Below, in pieces: positions 11,936 through 25,847 of a stretch of 64,000 nt of DNA (its first letter is position 1; each line of letters begins with the position of its first letter). Source of the stretch: Patella vulgata (lineage: Eukaryota > Mollusca > Gastropoda > Patellidae); NCBI RefSeq assembly GCF_932274485.2, contig NC_065882.2, positions 79,014,767-79,078,766 on the forward strand. The letters are read 5' to 3'. Made by a program: the position numbers and the translations under genes. The notes beneath the pieces are model-generated. The model had not been told where the DNA came from, ran no database searches, and worked only from the letters and a program-made list of their open reading frames with translations.

Positions 11936-12720
11936 TTCCTCAATGAACTGCCTCAGGAAATAAACGATGATGAAATATTTATAACGTTAGATGTCTGTAG
12001 TCTCTATATCACACATAGTTAGTGTTTGGATAGATAGATTACCGCTACTTTTAAAACTTTTATTCTAAAAGCTATCAATATTATTCTTAGGAATAATACT
12101 TTAGAATTTGGAAAACGTAATTTTATACAAATTAGAGGCTATGCTATGGACTCGGTTTCTTCACCAGATCTTAGTAACCTCGTTGTGGGATTTTTAGAAG
12201 TAAAATTATATAAATAAATGAAAACAGAAGTGGTATTAACTATAGAAACTACATCGAAGAGAAATTTAAAAAAAAGATATTTAGACGACTTATTTATCAA
12301 TTAGAAAACTTGTCTTGGCCAAATAACAGATTTTAAAATTACCTGAATATTAATATTAATTTCACTATTGAAACAAGTTATAAGGAAATTGCAATTTTAG
12401 ATGTTCTCATTAAGAGACTTAATAATCGAATCTTTACAGATATGTACTCAAACTAGACGGATGCTAAAAATTATTTATCTAACAAGCGATGTCATACTAG
12501 TCGTTTTAAAAATAATATACACTTTTCTCTTACCAGAAAACTATGCACCATAGTTATAGACGAAGATCTCAGAATTCGGCGACTTGATGAATTGAGATCC
12601 ATTTTTTAAAAAAAAAAAAAATAAATAAATATCCGATTGGGGTTAGTAAGATAGATATTGAAAAGGCTAGGGGTCTAACTACCGAAGCATTAGGAACTCC
12701 AAAAGAAAATAATATCTCTC
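11910..12720 (+). mobile_element. Decayed Penelope-like retroelement, reverse transcriptase region
   Basis: Frames on the plus strand contain LDVCSLY, then IQIRGYAMDSVSSPDLSNLV, YLDDLF and LQFLDVLIK blocks, the order seen in Penelope-like reverse transcriptases. The copy is clearly broken and old. No GIY-YIG endonuclease is recognisable after it. Confidence 0.72.
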
Positions 12721-12775
12721 TACTTGTATCTTTATTTTACGATGGCTGATTTACAATACCCCCCCAAAAAACCCC

Positions 12776-12955
12776 AAACAACGCTAAGTCGAGCCCTGGA
12801 GATACTAAGTCGAGCCCTGGAGATACTAAGTCGAGCCCTGGAGATACTAAGTCGAGCCCTGGAGATACTAAGTCGGGCGCTTGAGATAATTAAGTCGAGC
12901 GACTGAGATGATAAAGTTGAGCGCTCGAGATAATAAGTCCAGCGCTCGAGATGTT
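12776..12955. repeat. 21-bp minisatellite
   Basis: Five near-perfect units of the type TAAGTCGAGCCCTGGAGATAC are followed by three or four diverged units. The period keeps a frame open (LSRALEI repeats), an artefact. Confidence 0.92.
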
Positions 12956-13566
12956 TTAAGTTGTATAATTGTGTGCAATATTTAATGATAAACTTGCAGA
13001 ATAAAGATATTCATTTGTTCGCTTTACAGCTCATCTAAAGCTGTAGTAACGATCGGATACACGCCACCCCACTCCATCCCATGCTCGTCGTATATTCGTC
13101 TGTAGTTTATTTAAACATTATATTAATCATCATATACAGGGAAACAGAAACGAATAAGCTAGAGATAGAGAAATGAGGTTTCATGTTCATTCTACACAAA
13201 CTATACCACTTGACTCAATGACAAACCCTATGATCTAACCAGGACTCTTCTATAACAAGACATTAAATGTAACCTATATGAGTAATGTAGGAATACCAAA
13301 TTTAACTTCTAACGGAAGTATTCTACTTACACTCGGTTGTATATACTAGACAATTTTAAATCCTTGTTTTACTGGCCGACGCAGTGGGTAAGTTGGGTTG
13401 TACATATCTCGCTTTTTTTGTTCAATTATTTGCACATATTAATGCGGTTTATAAATTTAATCTGGTGTGGGAAACGGGGACATTTTTGTTCAGTTATTTG
13501 CACATATTAATCCGGTTTTAAATTTAATCTGGTGTTAGAAACGTAGACATTTTTATGTGTGAGGGG

Positions 13567-13811
13567 AAATGAAATGGAATGAAATGGGGTTTAACGTCCT
13601 ACTGTTCTGCTCCTATACTGGGCTAATGAAGACGGGCATACGCCATACAGTGTGCTATGAGGGAAATTTTGCCCGGGCAGCGGCACTATCGCCTTCTCTT
13701 ATATCGAATTCCAATTGTCAAGGGATCTTTTACGTGCATTCCAATCCGAAGGACTAGACAGCTGTCCTTGTCAGACCCTCCGTCCTGCATCACTGACAAG
13801 GGGAAACCACG
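13567..13811 (-). mobile_element. SINE A, truncated and internally deleted
   Basis: TATGTGTGAGGGG flanks both sides (13554-13566, 13812-13824), a perfect 13-bp duplication. The head is missing, as expected for target-primed insertion. Confidence 0.88.
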
Positions 13812-14156
13812 TATGTGTGAGGGGTGACAAGTACCATTAGTATTAATTATTATATATATATATATATAACATCTTTAATAATTTGGACAAATGTTCCTTC
13901 TAATATATCCTAAATAATTCAAATATTATAAATAGTCTAAAACAACCTCAAAATCTTAGAAGAATATTAACATCATCAAAGTTTGATTCTGATATTTCGG
14001 TACCCCGTGTATCCAAGTGTGGGGACCTACGATGTATGACATTTGTCCAAACAATGTTATATATTTTTTAATATGCCTTATTAAGAAGTTACAGACAGAG
14101 ATGTTTTTATTCTACTATATATATATATAACTACTCTTAGGTATTAGATACACATA

Positions 14157-14222
14157 AATATAAAAGTTTTTGAAAAAAGATCGACAAATAATGTAGTTCT
14201 TTTTTCAAAAACTTTTATATTT
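14157..14222. repeat. Short hairpin
   Basis: ATATAAAAGTTTTTGAAAAA pairs with TTTTTCAAAAACTTTTATAT across about 20 bp. Function unknown. Confidence 0.8.
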
Positions 14223-14427
14223 TTATGCATAAAAGTCGTCTTCATTAGCCCAGAACAGTAGGACGTTAAACCCAATTTCATTTCATAATAATAGTTTTAA
14301 AGAAAACCTAAGTAAGGTCAATTTAACGCGGGTGCCAGAAAATTAGACAAGTAACATTGTTTTTTATTCCATGGATTTTAAAAAGACAGTAGATTGGTGA
14401 TTTTAACTTGGGCTTCAGAAAATCAGA

Positions 14428-14701
14428 GAGCGAGAGAGAAATGGGGTTTAACGTCCACTCAACACAAACTAGGTCATTTCGGTACTAACATATGGTTTAA
14501 TTATGTCAATAATTCGCTTGCGCGTAGGGGTCTTTTTAGCAGTGGGAGCAAATCGGAGGACCCGGAGAAAACCCACGAGGTTGGACAGGCGACCTTACGC
14601 CTTGTCACGTACAACCGGGGATTCGAAACAACGCCAGTTGACTCAATGACAGTCCTTATGATACAGCGCGCACGTGCTAACCATTCGGCTACCCCCCCCC
14701 C
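14428..14701 (-). mobile_element. SINE B with 15-bp target duplication
   Basis: CTTCAGAAAATCAGA is present at 14413-14427 and 14702-14716. Between them lie a GA-rich tail, the ATGGGGTTTAACGTCCACTC segment, the body and the tRNA-like head, read on the minus strand. Confidence 0.9.
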
Positions 14702-15178
14702 CTTCAGAAAATCAGAAAAATAACTTTGTTTTTTAAATTTTACCCGGGTTTCAGAAAATTAGACAGTTTTTGTTTGAGTTTCTTGAAGTATAAATAATAT
14801 TTTTTTTTATTCCATTATATCATGATAAAAGTTTTAAAGAAACCGCGGAAGGGTCATTTTAGCCCGGGTGTCAGGAAATTAGATAAGTTTTGTGTGGGTG
14901 GTATAACATATAATATTTTTTTATTCTGACCTGTTATAATAATGATTTTAAAGAAAAACACGATTGAAGGGTAAATTTATTCTGGTGTCAGAAAATTGGA
15001 TGTCTTTAGTCTTTCGACGACTGGATCTTTTCTACGATTAATCATCATAAATTTTCACAGATGTATAAAATCTGCCAGCTTGGATTCAATCGGAATTATC
15101 AAAAGGTGTAACCAACATAGCAGTGGCTGCATAGATGTCGAATGTTACACAATGTCCATAATATATTTGTAAATACTG

Positions 15179-15180
<2 letters not shown>

Positions 15181-15221
<41 letters not shown>

Positions 15222-15410
15222 TATACGCCCACAGGACACAAACTAGGTCATTTCGGGACTAACATGGTTTAATTTTATTTCATTAATTTGCTTGCGCGTA
15301 GGAGTCTTTTAGCAGTGGGAGGAAACCGGAGAAACCGGAGAAAACCCACGAGGTTGGACAGGCCACCCTACTCCTTGTCACGTACAACCGGGGATTCGAA
15401 ACCACGCCAT
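15181..15410 (-). mobile_element. SINE B
   Basis: (GA)n, then CACAAACTAGGTCATTTCGG and the body to GATTCGAAACCACGCCA. The head is missing. Confidence 0.82.
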
Positions 15411-16009
15411 CCAATCCCCCTGAACAGAATTGATCCATTTTGCACTGATGTTCCGTTTAATGACCGAATTTTCACAATACTGTAATTTGCAAATAATAGA
15501 AAACTACCCGTCAAATAATTATCATAATAAAATACCCTTCAAATAAATATTAGCAACTTTATTTAAATAAAAGTTCGTATCTTACATATATTCCCATGCT
15601 AACTTCTTCCACTGTTTTGTCCATTTGACTTCCTGTAAAGGACGATTTTCTCTTTCAAAAACTAATTAAAGATTATGTCACACTGATCATCCCTGATCAC
15701 TAATAGGGATGACATCGATGCGAATTAATGAGCCCCAAATATTAACTTTTTTCCTCTGACAAATTAAATTCCAAAACATTTTTTTTTATTTATTACAAAA
15801 ATAAATAAAGACGTTTGAAGTATTTTTAGGTAAAATTATTTCCTGTTTTAGTGTATTTAATGGGTATTAAAATGAGTAAAGGGCGCCTTTCTGCTCGAAT
15901 CAGTAACGCCTTATGTAAACAATGCACGCTCCATTGAGCCAATGATTGACGCCGGGTGATATGATGTAATAATTTGAAGGCAGTCATCTTTTACAGAGAT
16001 ATTTCATAA

Positions 16010-16355
16010 TACTCTGTGAAACAGATTGACATTATGTAAGAGCTATATTTGCCATTTGCAGGTCTTTCTGTTGGCTCCATGGATTATTCCATTTATTCAC
16101 ATGACAAGTCTATAAAATAAACCCTATAGCATTGGGTGCTCGTGATTTTCAATGGATTGAAATGCGATTTAATTTAAAACTTAGTTTATTATCGTAACAA
16201 TGGTAGCAATGCAAATCGAGACATTCATAATGTCGCTCAGAATAACGTAATTTGACTAATATTTTCCAATAAACCCCCTTTTTAACATCGAATTTTAAAC
16301 TATTACAGCGAGATTTGCCAGCTATTTATCTAATTGTAACAAAATCCATCTTTAA
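16010..16355 (+). mobile_element. Degenerate M1 MITE
   Basis: Contains GAGCTATATTTGCCATTTGC, the AGGTCTTTCTG motif and a right end AAAATCCATCTTTAAAGG. It is more diverged than the other copies and therefore older. Confidence 0.55.
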
Positions 16356-16981
16356 AGGGATATTGCCATGTGTTTAAAATTGCCTGGGAAAATTTTCAAA
16401 ATATCAGGCATTTTCTGGCATTTGAGGTTATTGCTAGGAGCAAATTCAGGTCTTCATACGAAATTCCTGATGATTTTTCATTTACTACAGGAAAGTATTT
16501 TTATTGTTCTTTTCAAAATTGTAAATTATTTTCTGGCACATTAACGTACGGTACCTTGAACTGATACAATTCATATCGCACTGAACACTATTCAGTGTGT
16601 GTGTGTGTGTGTGGGGGGGTAAAAGTTAAAATACAGGTAATCGTTTAATTCATCGCATGAAATTATTTTTCTATCGCCCTTTCAATATATTAGTTATTCC
16701 CTGGCACATTCATGATTACATAATTAAGAAGTAAAAGGAAACTCGTTTGAGCAAAGAAATATGTTGCTATCAGACAATAACCAAATTACAGAAAATAGAC
16801 CAATTTCAATTCGTTTCCTTTATCGAAGGCCTGGCCCGGTTAGCTATACCACGTACGTCACGTAGTTGCACTGTAGCCACGGTCATCGAGCGATTTTTCT
16901 TATTGTATATATACTTGCTCGATTCCCCATTATTGTATGTTTCTGATTTGAGGCCAGGTTGATTTCCGCTCATGTCTTCAT

Positions 16982-17642
16982 CAGGGGCGGATCTAGGAAT
17001 TTTGAAAAGGGGGGGGGGGGGCGCCGCAAAATGAGGGAACTGGTCGCTGAGGGGGCGAGGGGGGGTGAGGGGGGGTTCCCCCAAGAAAATTATCCGTCAT
17101 TTCCTTGCGTCTTTAGCCATTCCAAGAGCTATTTGGCTGATATTTTCGTCTAAGTAAACGTTCGGAAATCGTTGAAAAAGAGCCTTAAAATCGAGCAAAA
17201 AAGCCAGTTGAACATTGTTAAAATGGTATATTTCACTCCTTAAATACGGAATATATAAAGTTGGTACTTAAAGATACATTCCCGCGTACAAATTTCGACG
17301 CATAACTGTCGATTATTTTTTGGTAATCGAGTTTTATATCCTGGTGTACATAAAGAAGTACAAGGGCATCGAATCACTCCTCGGACATCATTGAACGGTA
17401 ATCTGACTTCACAAAACAGAGCGCAGAATTCGACCTTTCCTGGTAGCACTAGTGGCGCATGTAGTCAACATGATGCTTAGAACTCGCGTTACGTTTGGAA
17501 ATAAGTGACCGATGTGGTCCGTAAACCAAGTGTTTGGGTCTGAGAAAAGGCATTTTCAAGTAAAAAAGGGCACTGTCGAAAATTAGGGGGGGGGGGGGGT
17601 GTTGGTGGTGCGCGCCTCTCGCCCCCCCCCACCCTTGGATCC
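16982..17642. mobile_element. hAT-like element fragment
   Basis: It starts CAGGGGCGGATCTAGG and ends near CCCTTGGATCC, with runs of G at both inner edges. The paralogous block at 58.0-58.2 kb lacks this stretch between the same flanks. The extreme right end is incomplete. Confidence 0.58.
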
Positions 17643-18214
17643 AATTTACAAATCTGATAATATGACTAATGTCTGATTTGTAAAACAAATATTAATTTTA
17701 AGATAAAAAGGTCAATTTTAGTGTACACATATCGAAACACGGCAATAAATGGAGAAATAAAATTAAGGACTATGAATAAAGAACTATAAGAACACTGAAT
17801 AAAGAGCTGTTTGGTCTTCCATATTTGATTGGCGTGCTTCTTTCTCACACTGTTTAGGGAGATTTTCTAGTGAGTTTTCCCGAGAACAAAACCACAGCGA
17901 AGTCAATTAAAAGAGAGTCGAGCTTTGAAAATTAAATAGATACATTCTAGCTCTTGGAAGCTTGATATACTAATATACTTTTAATGTTTGATATAATAAT
18001 GGATAGGGCCGATTAGAGGATTTTTGAAAATGTGGAGTGGGGGTTGGGAGTGTAATCTAGATTTTTAGAAAGCCCACAACAATGCGAACTAAAAATTGCA
18101 ATTTGTTATATGCTACAATAAAACAGTGTATGACATTCTTATTACGTTTGTATGATTTCATAATATCGTCCGTGACGTAGTTTTGAGTTCGTACCATTCC
18201 AGCTAAAGAGATAC

Positions 18215-18215
18215 A

Positions 18216-18274
<59 letters not shown>

Positions 18275-18472
18275 TGTGTGTTTAACGTCCACTCGACACA
18301 AACTAGGTCATTTCGGGACTAACATATGGTTTAATTTTATTTCAATAATTCGCTTGCGCGTAGGGGTCTTTAGCAGTGGGAGGAAACCGGAGGACCCGGA
18401 GAAAACCATAGAGGTTGGACAGGCGACCCTACTCCTTGTCACGTACAACCGGGGATTCGAAACCACGCCAGT
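18215..18472 (-). mobile_element. SINE B, 5'-truncated, long GA tail
   Basis: CTAAAGAGATAC flanks it (18203-18214 and 18473-18484). The tail is about 60 bp of (GA)n on this strand. Located 500 bp upstream of exon 1. Confidence 0.88.
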
Positions 18473-18737
18473 CTAAAGAGATACAAGAAAGGAAAGTAAT
18501 CCAAGCGGACCCAGCTAAATACATTTGTACTAGTACTTTAGCAATGATAAACAAAGATTATTTTTACATTTTTATATTTTGAGATTTTATAACAATCTAT
18601 ATAATATTTAGCCAAATCTGTAGTATTGTGTATTTCTTCTGCTTCACAGACCAAGCACAGGCCGCCAATGAAAATGATTCGAAACAATTTTCTAAGTTGT
18701 TATAATTTTTAAAAAGAATATTTGTTGGACGGCCTAA

Positions 18738-18772
18738 AGGGGGAGGGGGAGGGGGAGGGGGAGGGGTGGGGA
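18738..18772 (+). repeat. (GGGGGA)n tract upstream of exon 1
   Basis: Four GGGGGA units and a further GGGG run lie about 200 bp before the start codon. The next paralogue has a pyrimidine tract (62556-62590) about 100 bp before its start. G-quadruplex or promoter roles are speculation. Confidence 0.6.
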
Positions 18773-18970
18773 CCCCTACACTCCCCTCTGTATCCGTGTC
18801 TGATATGGTTATTGTACTTTCTGATATATTGGTACAGCAGTAGCACATAAAAGACAATTAAATTTCCTTGGGGCTTAATACATTGAAGACATGCACATCC
18901 CCCCGTAGCCCACCCCTCTAACACAAGACTAAATTGCTAAATTAAACCTACTTCTTTTCAGGACTGCAAA

Positions 18971-19031
18971 ATGCTGTTCAATATGAAAACCATTGTTATA
19001 ATGATAATATCTTTAATAAATAGTATTTATG
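18971..19031 (+). CDS. Exon 1: start codon and signal peptide
   Basis: The exon encodes MLFNMKTIVIMIISLINSIY, a short hydrophobic leader, and ends in phase 1 before GTATGT. The ATG lies shortly after a pyrimidine-rich TTTTCAG, so a 5' untranslated exon probably lies upstream. The intact copy at 62685 and the relic at 10272 have the same layout, which supports this start. Confidence 0.75.
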
Positions 19032-22000
19032 GTATGTATGATGTATACAATTAGTAATTAGTCTATTTTTTTTTATTTTTATTAGTCCGGTGGCTAAGTG
19101 GGTAAGGCGCTGGCTGGCTAGCCTGGAGGTCGGGTGTTCGATCACTGCATTGGCCGAGAAAGTTCATACAGATTTTCCGGCTTGGTTCCCCCTTGTCAGT
19201 GATGCAGGAACGAGGGCCCGGCATGGACAGCTGTCTAGTCGTTCGGAAGGGACGAAAACCCGAGTTCCCGTGTACACATTGGCATGCACGTAAAAGATCC
19301 CCTGACACTTGGAATTCGATATACGAGTAGGCCGTAGTACCGCTGTCCGGGCAAAATTGCCCTCATAGCACACTGTATCGCGTATGCCCGTCTTCATTAG
19401 TCCAGTTCGGAGCAGAACAGTAGGACGTGAAACCCCATTTCATTTAATTTCATTTCAATTAGTCCAGTGGTTTGTTTAACGGGGCCACTCATGATTTGAG
19501 TCACTTATATACTCTGTTTCCGTCAGCAACCCGTTATACAACAAGTAAATAGAAGATTTATGTATTATTATTTATGAGGTAAGATGCCGTGGTAGCTTTA
19601 ACTATCCTGGACAACCATATATAGGGTGACCCACCGTAAATAAATATCTCCATATATCTCGACAATTACGCCACAATATTTATATATATGCCAAGCCTCA
19701 AATCAGTTTTACACAATTATAGTCACTAAATAAACGATCATGTTGTACTTAATAAGCTATGACAATTAATCATGTATAAATAATAGTCTGAAAACTGGCC
19801 CCAAGAGTCGTCCATAACATCCAGACACTTTTGAGTAAAAGATAGGTTACGTGCCCTTGTTTTGAAATTAGTCTCGCTTAACCATTCTATCGACCAGTCT
19901 ACGTCTGATTGACAGGTCGGGATAATCAAGACTACTTTTTTACGAAACATAACAGAAAGCTAGAACAAGAAATTGAATTTAGAAATAAGCACGTTAGGTA
20001 GCTCAACAATCGTTTAAGAAGCTTGTAAAAGTAAAATGAAACTACTGCTAGTATCATGTTCCTGTCTAACCCGAGTGATTCAGAGATATTATTTGTACTA
20101 AACCAAAAGATGCCGCTCTTAACGGTACAGTTAATGATAAAGCGATTTAAAAAAATGAAACGAACGTAATTTCTAAATCTGCTCTAATAACCAAGAAGCT
20201 TAATTTTACTGCTATTTAAAATCGTCAACAATAATTTTTTTACGGCTGTAATAGTTGATAGATTTGTAGAGAATTGCACGTGCCATGGCTATTTATAGTA
20301 TCATACTGTCAGAAAGTTGGTCTCGGCACGGCGAATGTGCACGCTACAGTGGTAGTCTCGAACTATCAGCGGTGGACTGTATTTCTGTGAGTACATGGGT
20401 CACCCTATATATGGTATCTCTTAATATTACAGTACTATATGTATGTAGAGATGTATGGAAAACCAAATGGGACAATATTCATGATTCTTGTTTCTACTTT
20501 CCAGTTTGAATATTTTAGACATGAACGCAACATTCTAAACTAATGATTCTTGTTTCTACATTCTTATGTCAACATTTCATGCACAAAATCAACATTTTAA
20601 ACAAAAAATTGACTTTATGTTTCATTTTCGGCGTTTTATCGGTAACTTTTATATATCATTAAATATTAAAATTAAAAAATAATTTCTTAATTTTACACGA
20701 CAAAGAAATCAATTCATTGGTTTCTGAAAGTATCTAAAAAAATCTGGAATTCTAAGTTTCAAAAAGTCTTGAACATAAAATCTTAAAATAAAGATGTCCA
20801 GAAAAATATAATGAATTATCAACATTATTACACCAGAGGGCGTTAGCGTATGTGTACAACTTTGATACAGACTATAGATTAGAAATCAAAAGTAGACTTT
20901 TCCACGAGGTGAAGTGGGCCCCTGTTGTGTTTACAGTAATTAGTTGCATGAAACAGAAATTAAGCCCGACATATAATAACAATACAAATAACTTCTATAA
21001 TTTAAACAGCTAGAAAAATTAGGACAAAGGCCTTTCTTACATATTACATAACCAGAGGGCGTTAGCGTATGTGTACAACTTTGATACAGACTATAGATTA
21101 GAAATCAAAAGTAGACTTTTCCACGAGTGGAAGTGGGCACCTGTTGTGTTTACAGTAATTAGTTGCATGAAACAGAAATTAAGCCCGAGATATAATAGCA
21201 ATACAAATAACTTCTATAATTTAAACAGCTAGAAAAATTAGGACAAAGGCCTTTCTTACATATTCGCTGTTATTTGTTTACTTTTTCATATGTTTACAGT
21301 TACAAATTAGACCTACACGTGTTTCGAATATGGCAAAAATGGATGATAATGCTGTGTTTTAAATGGAATCTATTCACTGTTATTTGTTTACCTTTTCATA
21401 TTAACTATAACTATAGGATAGTGTTTGCAAATTAGACCTACGCGTGTTTCGAATGCGGCAAAATTGGATGATAATAAACAAATAACATGTTGCGTTCGTG
21501 TCTAAAATGTTCAAACTAGAATGTAGAAACAAGAATCATGAATATTGTCCCATTTGGTCTTCCGTAGGAGATGTAGATACTAATTGTAGATCATGTGACG
21601 GTACTAACTATCCTTAACAAGTTTGCGGTATGATAATGTATCTATTAATATTGTTATATGTACAGTGCTATCCTATACAAGCATGTATGGCGTATGAAAT
21701 GAAATGGGGTTTAACGTCCTACTGTTCTGCTCCTATACTGGGCTAATGAAGACGGGCCAACGCCATACAGTGTGCTATGAGGGAAATCTTGCCCGGGCAG
21801 CGGCACTATCTCCTACTCTTATATCGAATTCCAACTGCCAAGGGATCTTTTACGTGCATTCCAATGTATACACGGGACCTCGGTTTTCGTCTCATTCGAA
21901 GGACTAGACAGCTGTCCTTGTCAGGCCCTCCGTTCTGCACCACTGACAAGGGGAAACCACGTCGGAAAATCCAGATGAACTTTCTCGGCCAATGCAAGCC

Positions 22001-23324
22001 AGCGTCTTAACCAACTAGCCACCGTCGCTCCTGTATGGCGTATAATAATGTATATGTTAATATTGTTATATTTACAGTACTAAATGGTACAATCATGTAT
22101 GGCATGTAATACAAGTATAAATAAAAGGTATAATATTGTATCTATTAATATTATTATATTTACAGCACTCGATACATGTACAGATCTTTCAGCTTATTGT
22201 AGCTACTGTAGCAGCACTTACTATCCTGTAACAGGAGACTATTTAAAGAACTGTATGCTATCATGTGGTGTTTGTACACGTACAGGTAAGATATCATTCT
22301 TTTCTTCTGTAAATTCATTTCAAGTATAAAATTCTGACTGTGACAACCAGATAGGGTCGGTTAAATAATTAATGTGAAAAATCTACAAAAATTAACAACC
22401 AAACGTCTCACCTCTATATAATTTTGTGAACCTCTAAATGGTGTGGAATAAACTGCCGAAATATATATATATATATATTATATATATATATATTATGTTC
22501 GTATTTAACAGATTGAAACTTATTATTTAGTAATATTTGTTTGTATCATGAGGTCGGGCTAAATCTACTTTTATACTAACAAAATAATTTATTTGAGATC
22601 CTTAAACTCGTCTGGAAGAAATCACTAAAAATCCATCTATGATCATATTATCTAGATATTTCACACACTATCCTTTTTTTGTTAGTTTGTTTTAAGCAAT
22701 ATTCCCAATATATTACAATCATAAACTTGGTGTTTTACATGTTATTTACAGGGGTTAACGTTGCTCTAAATAAACCAACCAATCAGAGTTCTACCTATTC
22801 TGATGCTGGAGCTGGACACAATGAATCTCTGTCACGTTCATCTAATGCTGTGGATGGGGATACTGATAGTAACTGGGACAATGGACACTGTACACATACA
22901 CGTAAAAAGAAACGTAGTTGGTGGTGTGTTAATCTACAACAGATATATAATAATTTATATATCAAACTATTTAATAGAGATAGAAGTAAGTGTATTCAAT
23001 CACTGTTATTTGTGACGGAACTGTCTTTAAGACTATAATCATCTATATTCCAGGGGAGACTGGATGGCCGAATGGTAAGCACGTGCGCTCTGTATCATAA
23101 GGCCTGTCATTGAGTCAACTGCCGTTGTTTCGAATCTCCGGTTGTACGTGACAAGGAATAGGGTCGCCTGTCCAACCTTGTGGGTTTTCTCCGGGTCCTC
23201 CGGTTTCCTCCCACTGCTAAAGACCCCTACGCGCAAGCGAATTATGTAAATAAAATTAAACCATATGTTAGTCCCGAAATGACCTAGTTTGTGTCGAGTG
23301 GACGTTAAACCTCATCTCTCTCTC

Positions 23325-23374
<50 letters not shown>

Positions 23375-25789
23375 ACAGCTTAAGCAGAAATTTCTGCTTG
23401 TATCCCTTCAACTCCCTCCACTAGAATGTCTAGTTCATAAGTTACTTTGAATATGTTTTATTTTATTGTATATTTAAGATAAGAGAAGATTAAAGGGATT
23501 TGAGATAAAGACAAGTTCTAGTGGTCAGTGTAGTGATGAAGGATTTCAATCAGCTAAAGCATGCTATAAAGATACACTACCAACAAAAGAAGATACATAC
23601 GGAACAGACAGATGTAATCTACCTGCTAAAACAGTCTATGTCACTGTTTCAAGTAAAGCACTTACTTTATGTGAAGTTGAGATATATACTGGTAAGAATA
23701 AATATATATATATTATATCCAAAGATTTTTAGCGCAAACGTAAAGCTGCACTACTTTGTTTCACGGTGAACGATGAAAAGATAAAAAAAAAGGTATGCCG
23801 ACACAAACTGATTTCAACACTGGTGTAATAACATTTTAAAGTACTTTTCGTCCGTCTTGGGACTATTCATAAAGAATGTATTAATGTAGCTAAGTCTCTA
23901 ATTCAATATCATCAACAGTGGGCTACTGTTATTCAATATTTAAGACAAAATAAACATTTTACCATTTGTACACGAATCGTGTACCATAATGCGTTTCAGT
24001 GCCATTTGTAAAAAGAACGAGGCTAGACACATTCCACAAATCATGTCAAACGGTGACGTCATATCTTATCTGGAGAACATGCGCAATAAATACTATCTGT
24101 GTAGACTGGAATAACCAGACGCTAGAGATTGCCATGTGATTGAGACTTCTGGCGTATTTCGCCGAATATAACTGATTTGAAATTACATGTAGAGTAAAAA
24201 CTGAAACGATTGAATGTAAATCAGTTGATATAAATTCTTATTACATTATCATATGCATTCCGACCCATTTGTGTCAATTTCTAGGTCCCAAATATAATCG
24301 ATTTAAATCCTTTAAAATTGGCTTGTGTCTAGGGTTAGTGCCAAATGAGAAGGCCAGCTCAATTTTTCGTCATAGGTCACGAGATGTAAACAGGGCTTTC
24401 GCTAATACCAGCCCAAACCCTAACACTGGACCCAGCCCCAATGCTTATCTAACCCTAACCTACAATCTCGTCAACAATCACGTACTCTAACCTTATTTAC
24501 ATCTCAGTGACGCTGACAAATATTGAGCTGACCTTAACAAATAGATTTAGCCTTGTGTCTAGTGGTTAAGACTGTTCTTTTTGTTTTCGTTTTCTAGTTC
24601 CACGTGATAAAACCACACAAATTTCGTTCCCAAAACCCACTCTCGTATATGGTGGCCTATCGCTATCATTGATTATTTTATCAACAAAAAAAAATAAAAA
24701 TATCGTACTTGAAAACTAAATTAAAGATACATTATGGGAGATTCGATAACGAGTTGGCAGTTCTCATTATAATAGTTAAAAACTAGATAACATAAAGGCA
24801 TTTGCTGAAAATTTCATTCAAATTGATCCACTATGAACCAAGAACTAAGCGAATGAAATTTCCGCCTAACCTCGTTCATCATTACTAAAAGTAGGTACGA
24901 TAAACAGCATAGTCTCGATTATCCATTTAATCGTTAATCGTGAAGGAAAGTTATGCAGTAAATCGACTCATAATCCACTTAAGATCGCAGGCTAGCCATG
25001 CCATCTAGAGTTGATTATAGTCTGGATAGGTTAATTAATGTCTAATTAATAATTTGGATAACATTTCTGGGGTAAAGAAAGACTTGCAATAGACCGATTT
25101 AGCTCTTGCATAATGTATGTTTAAATTAAACTGAAAAATTAAAGTAAACTAAAATTTCAAACAAAAGTTAAATTCAAATTGAAAAGTAAAATCAAATCAA
25201 AATCAAAATGAATTTCATATTGAAAATGGAATTAGATAAATAAGATAAAAATTCTTCGATGCCTAATTGAACTATGACCAGTTTTGACACACGGATAGAT
25301 TTGCCTGATCTCCGTGCAAATCAATTAGATTTTATTAAATTAATCAATGAAATCTTCGCTGTAAGAGAAATCCCGAATTATTTAATGCTTCAAGTAGGCC
25401 CCATGTAGGCCTTACCATTCTGTTCAATCTTCGAATGTACCGTTTATAATCTTTGGAGGCAGCCAAGGTGGTTCAGCGAGTAAGACGTTGGCTAGTTAAC
25501 CTGGATGTTCCGTGTTCATGCAATCCCTGCTTTCGGTGGTGCAGGACAGAGGGCCTGGCAAGGGACCACGTATAGTCATTTGGATGGGACGAAATCCCGA
25601 GGTCCCTTTTACACATTGGCGTACATGTAAAATTTCCCTTCATAGCCTATCAAACCTCGTGGGTTTTCTCCAGGTCCTCCGCCCCCACCCCCCACACTGC
25701 TAAAGACCCTTACGCGCAAGCGAATTATTTTGATAAAATTAAACCGTATGTCAGTCCCGAAATGACCTAGTTTGTTTCGAGTGGACGTT

Positions 25790-25847
<58 letters not shown>

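Larger units (their letters stand above)
13361..15175 (+). repeat. Segment duplicated at 58440-59770
   Basis: GGGTAAGTTGGGTTG, TTTTTGTTCAATTAT, GTGTCAGAAAATTAGAC-like units and GTCGAATGTTACACAATGTC occur in the same order in both. Each has its own SINE insertions. Confidence 0.8.
17643..19035 (+). repeat. Upstream segmental duplication, intact-gene copy
   Basis: Segments match 58.23-58.39 kb (ACAAATCTGATA- and GTTTGGTCTTCCATA-type), 60.0-60.8 kb (TTTGATATAATAATGGATA, TTTTGAGATTTTATAACA) and 62.64-62.75 kb (exon 1). It is shorter than the other two, having lost about 1.5 kb. Confidence 0.78.

Noticed and set aside
12724-12906. Small protein with LSRALEI repeats
   Set aside because: A 21-bp tandem repeat without stops; the frame is an artefact.
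12776-12955. Possible CRISPR-like array
   Set aside because: The units abut with no unique spacers, and this is eukaryotic DNA. It is an ordinary minisatellite.
19084-19150. tRNA genes in SINE heads
   Set aside because: A- and B-box-like motifs are present, but there is no complete cloverleaf and the sequence continues into a SINE body.
24410-24490. Telomere-like CCCTAA repeats
   Set aside because: Only a few scattered CCCTAA/CCCTAAC words, not a tandem array.
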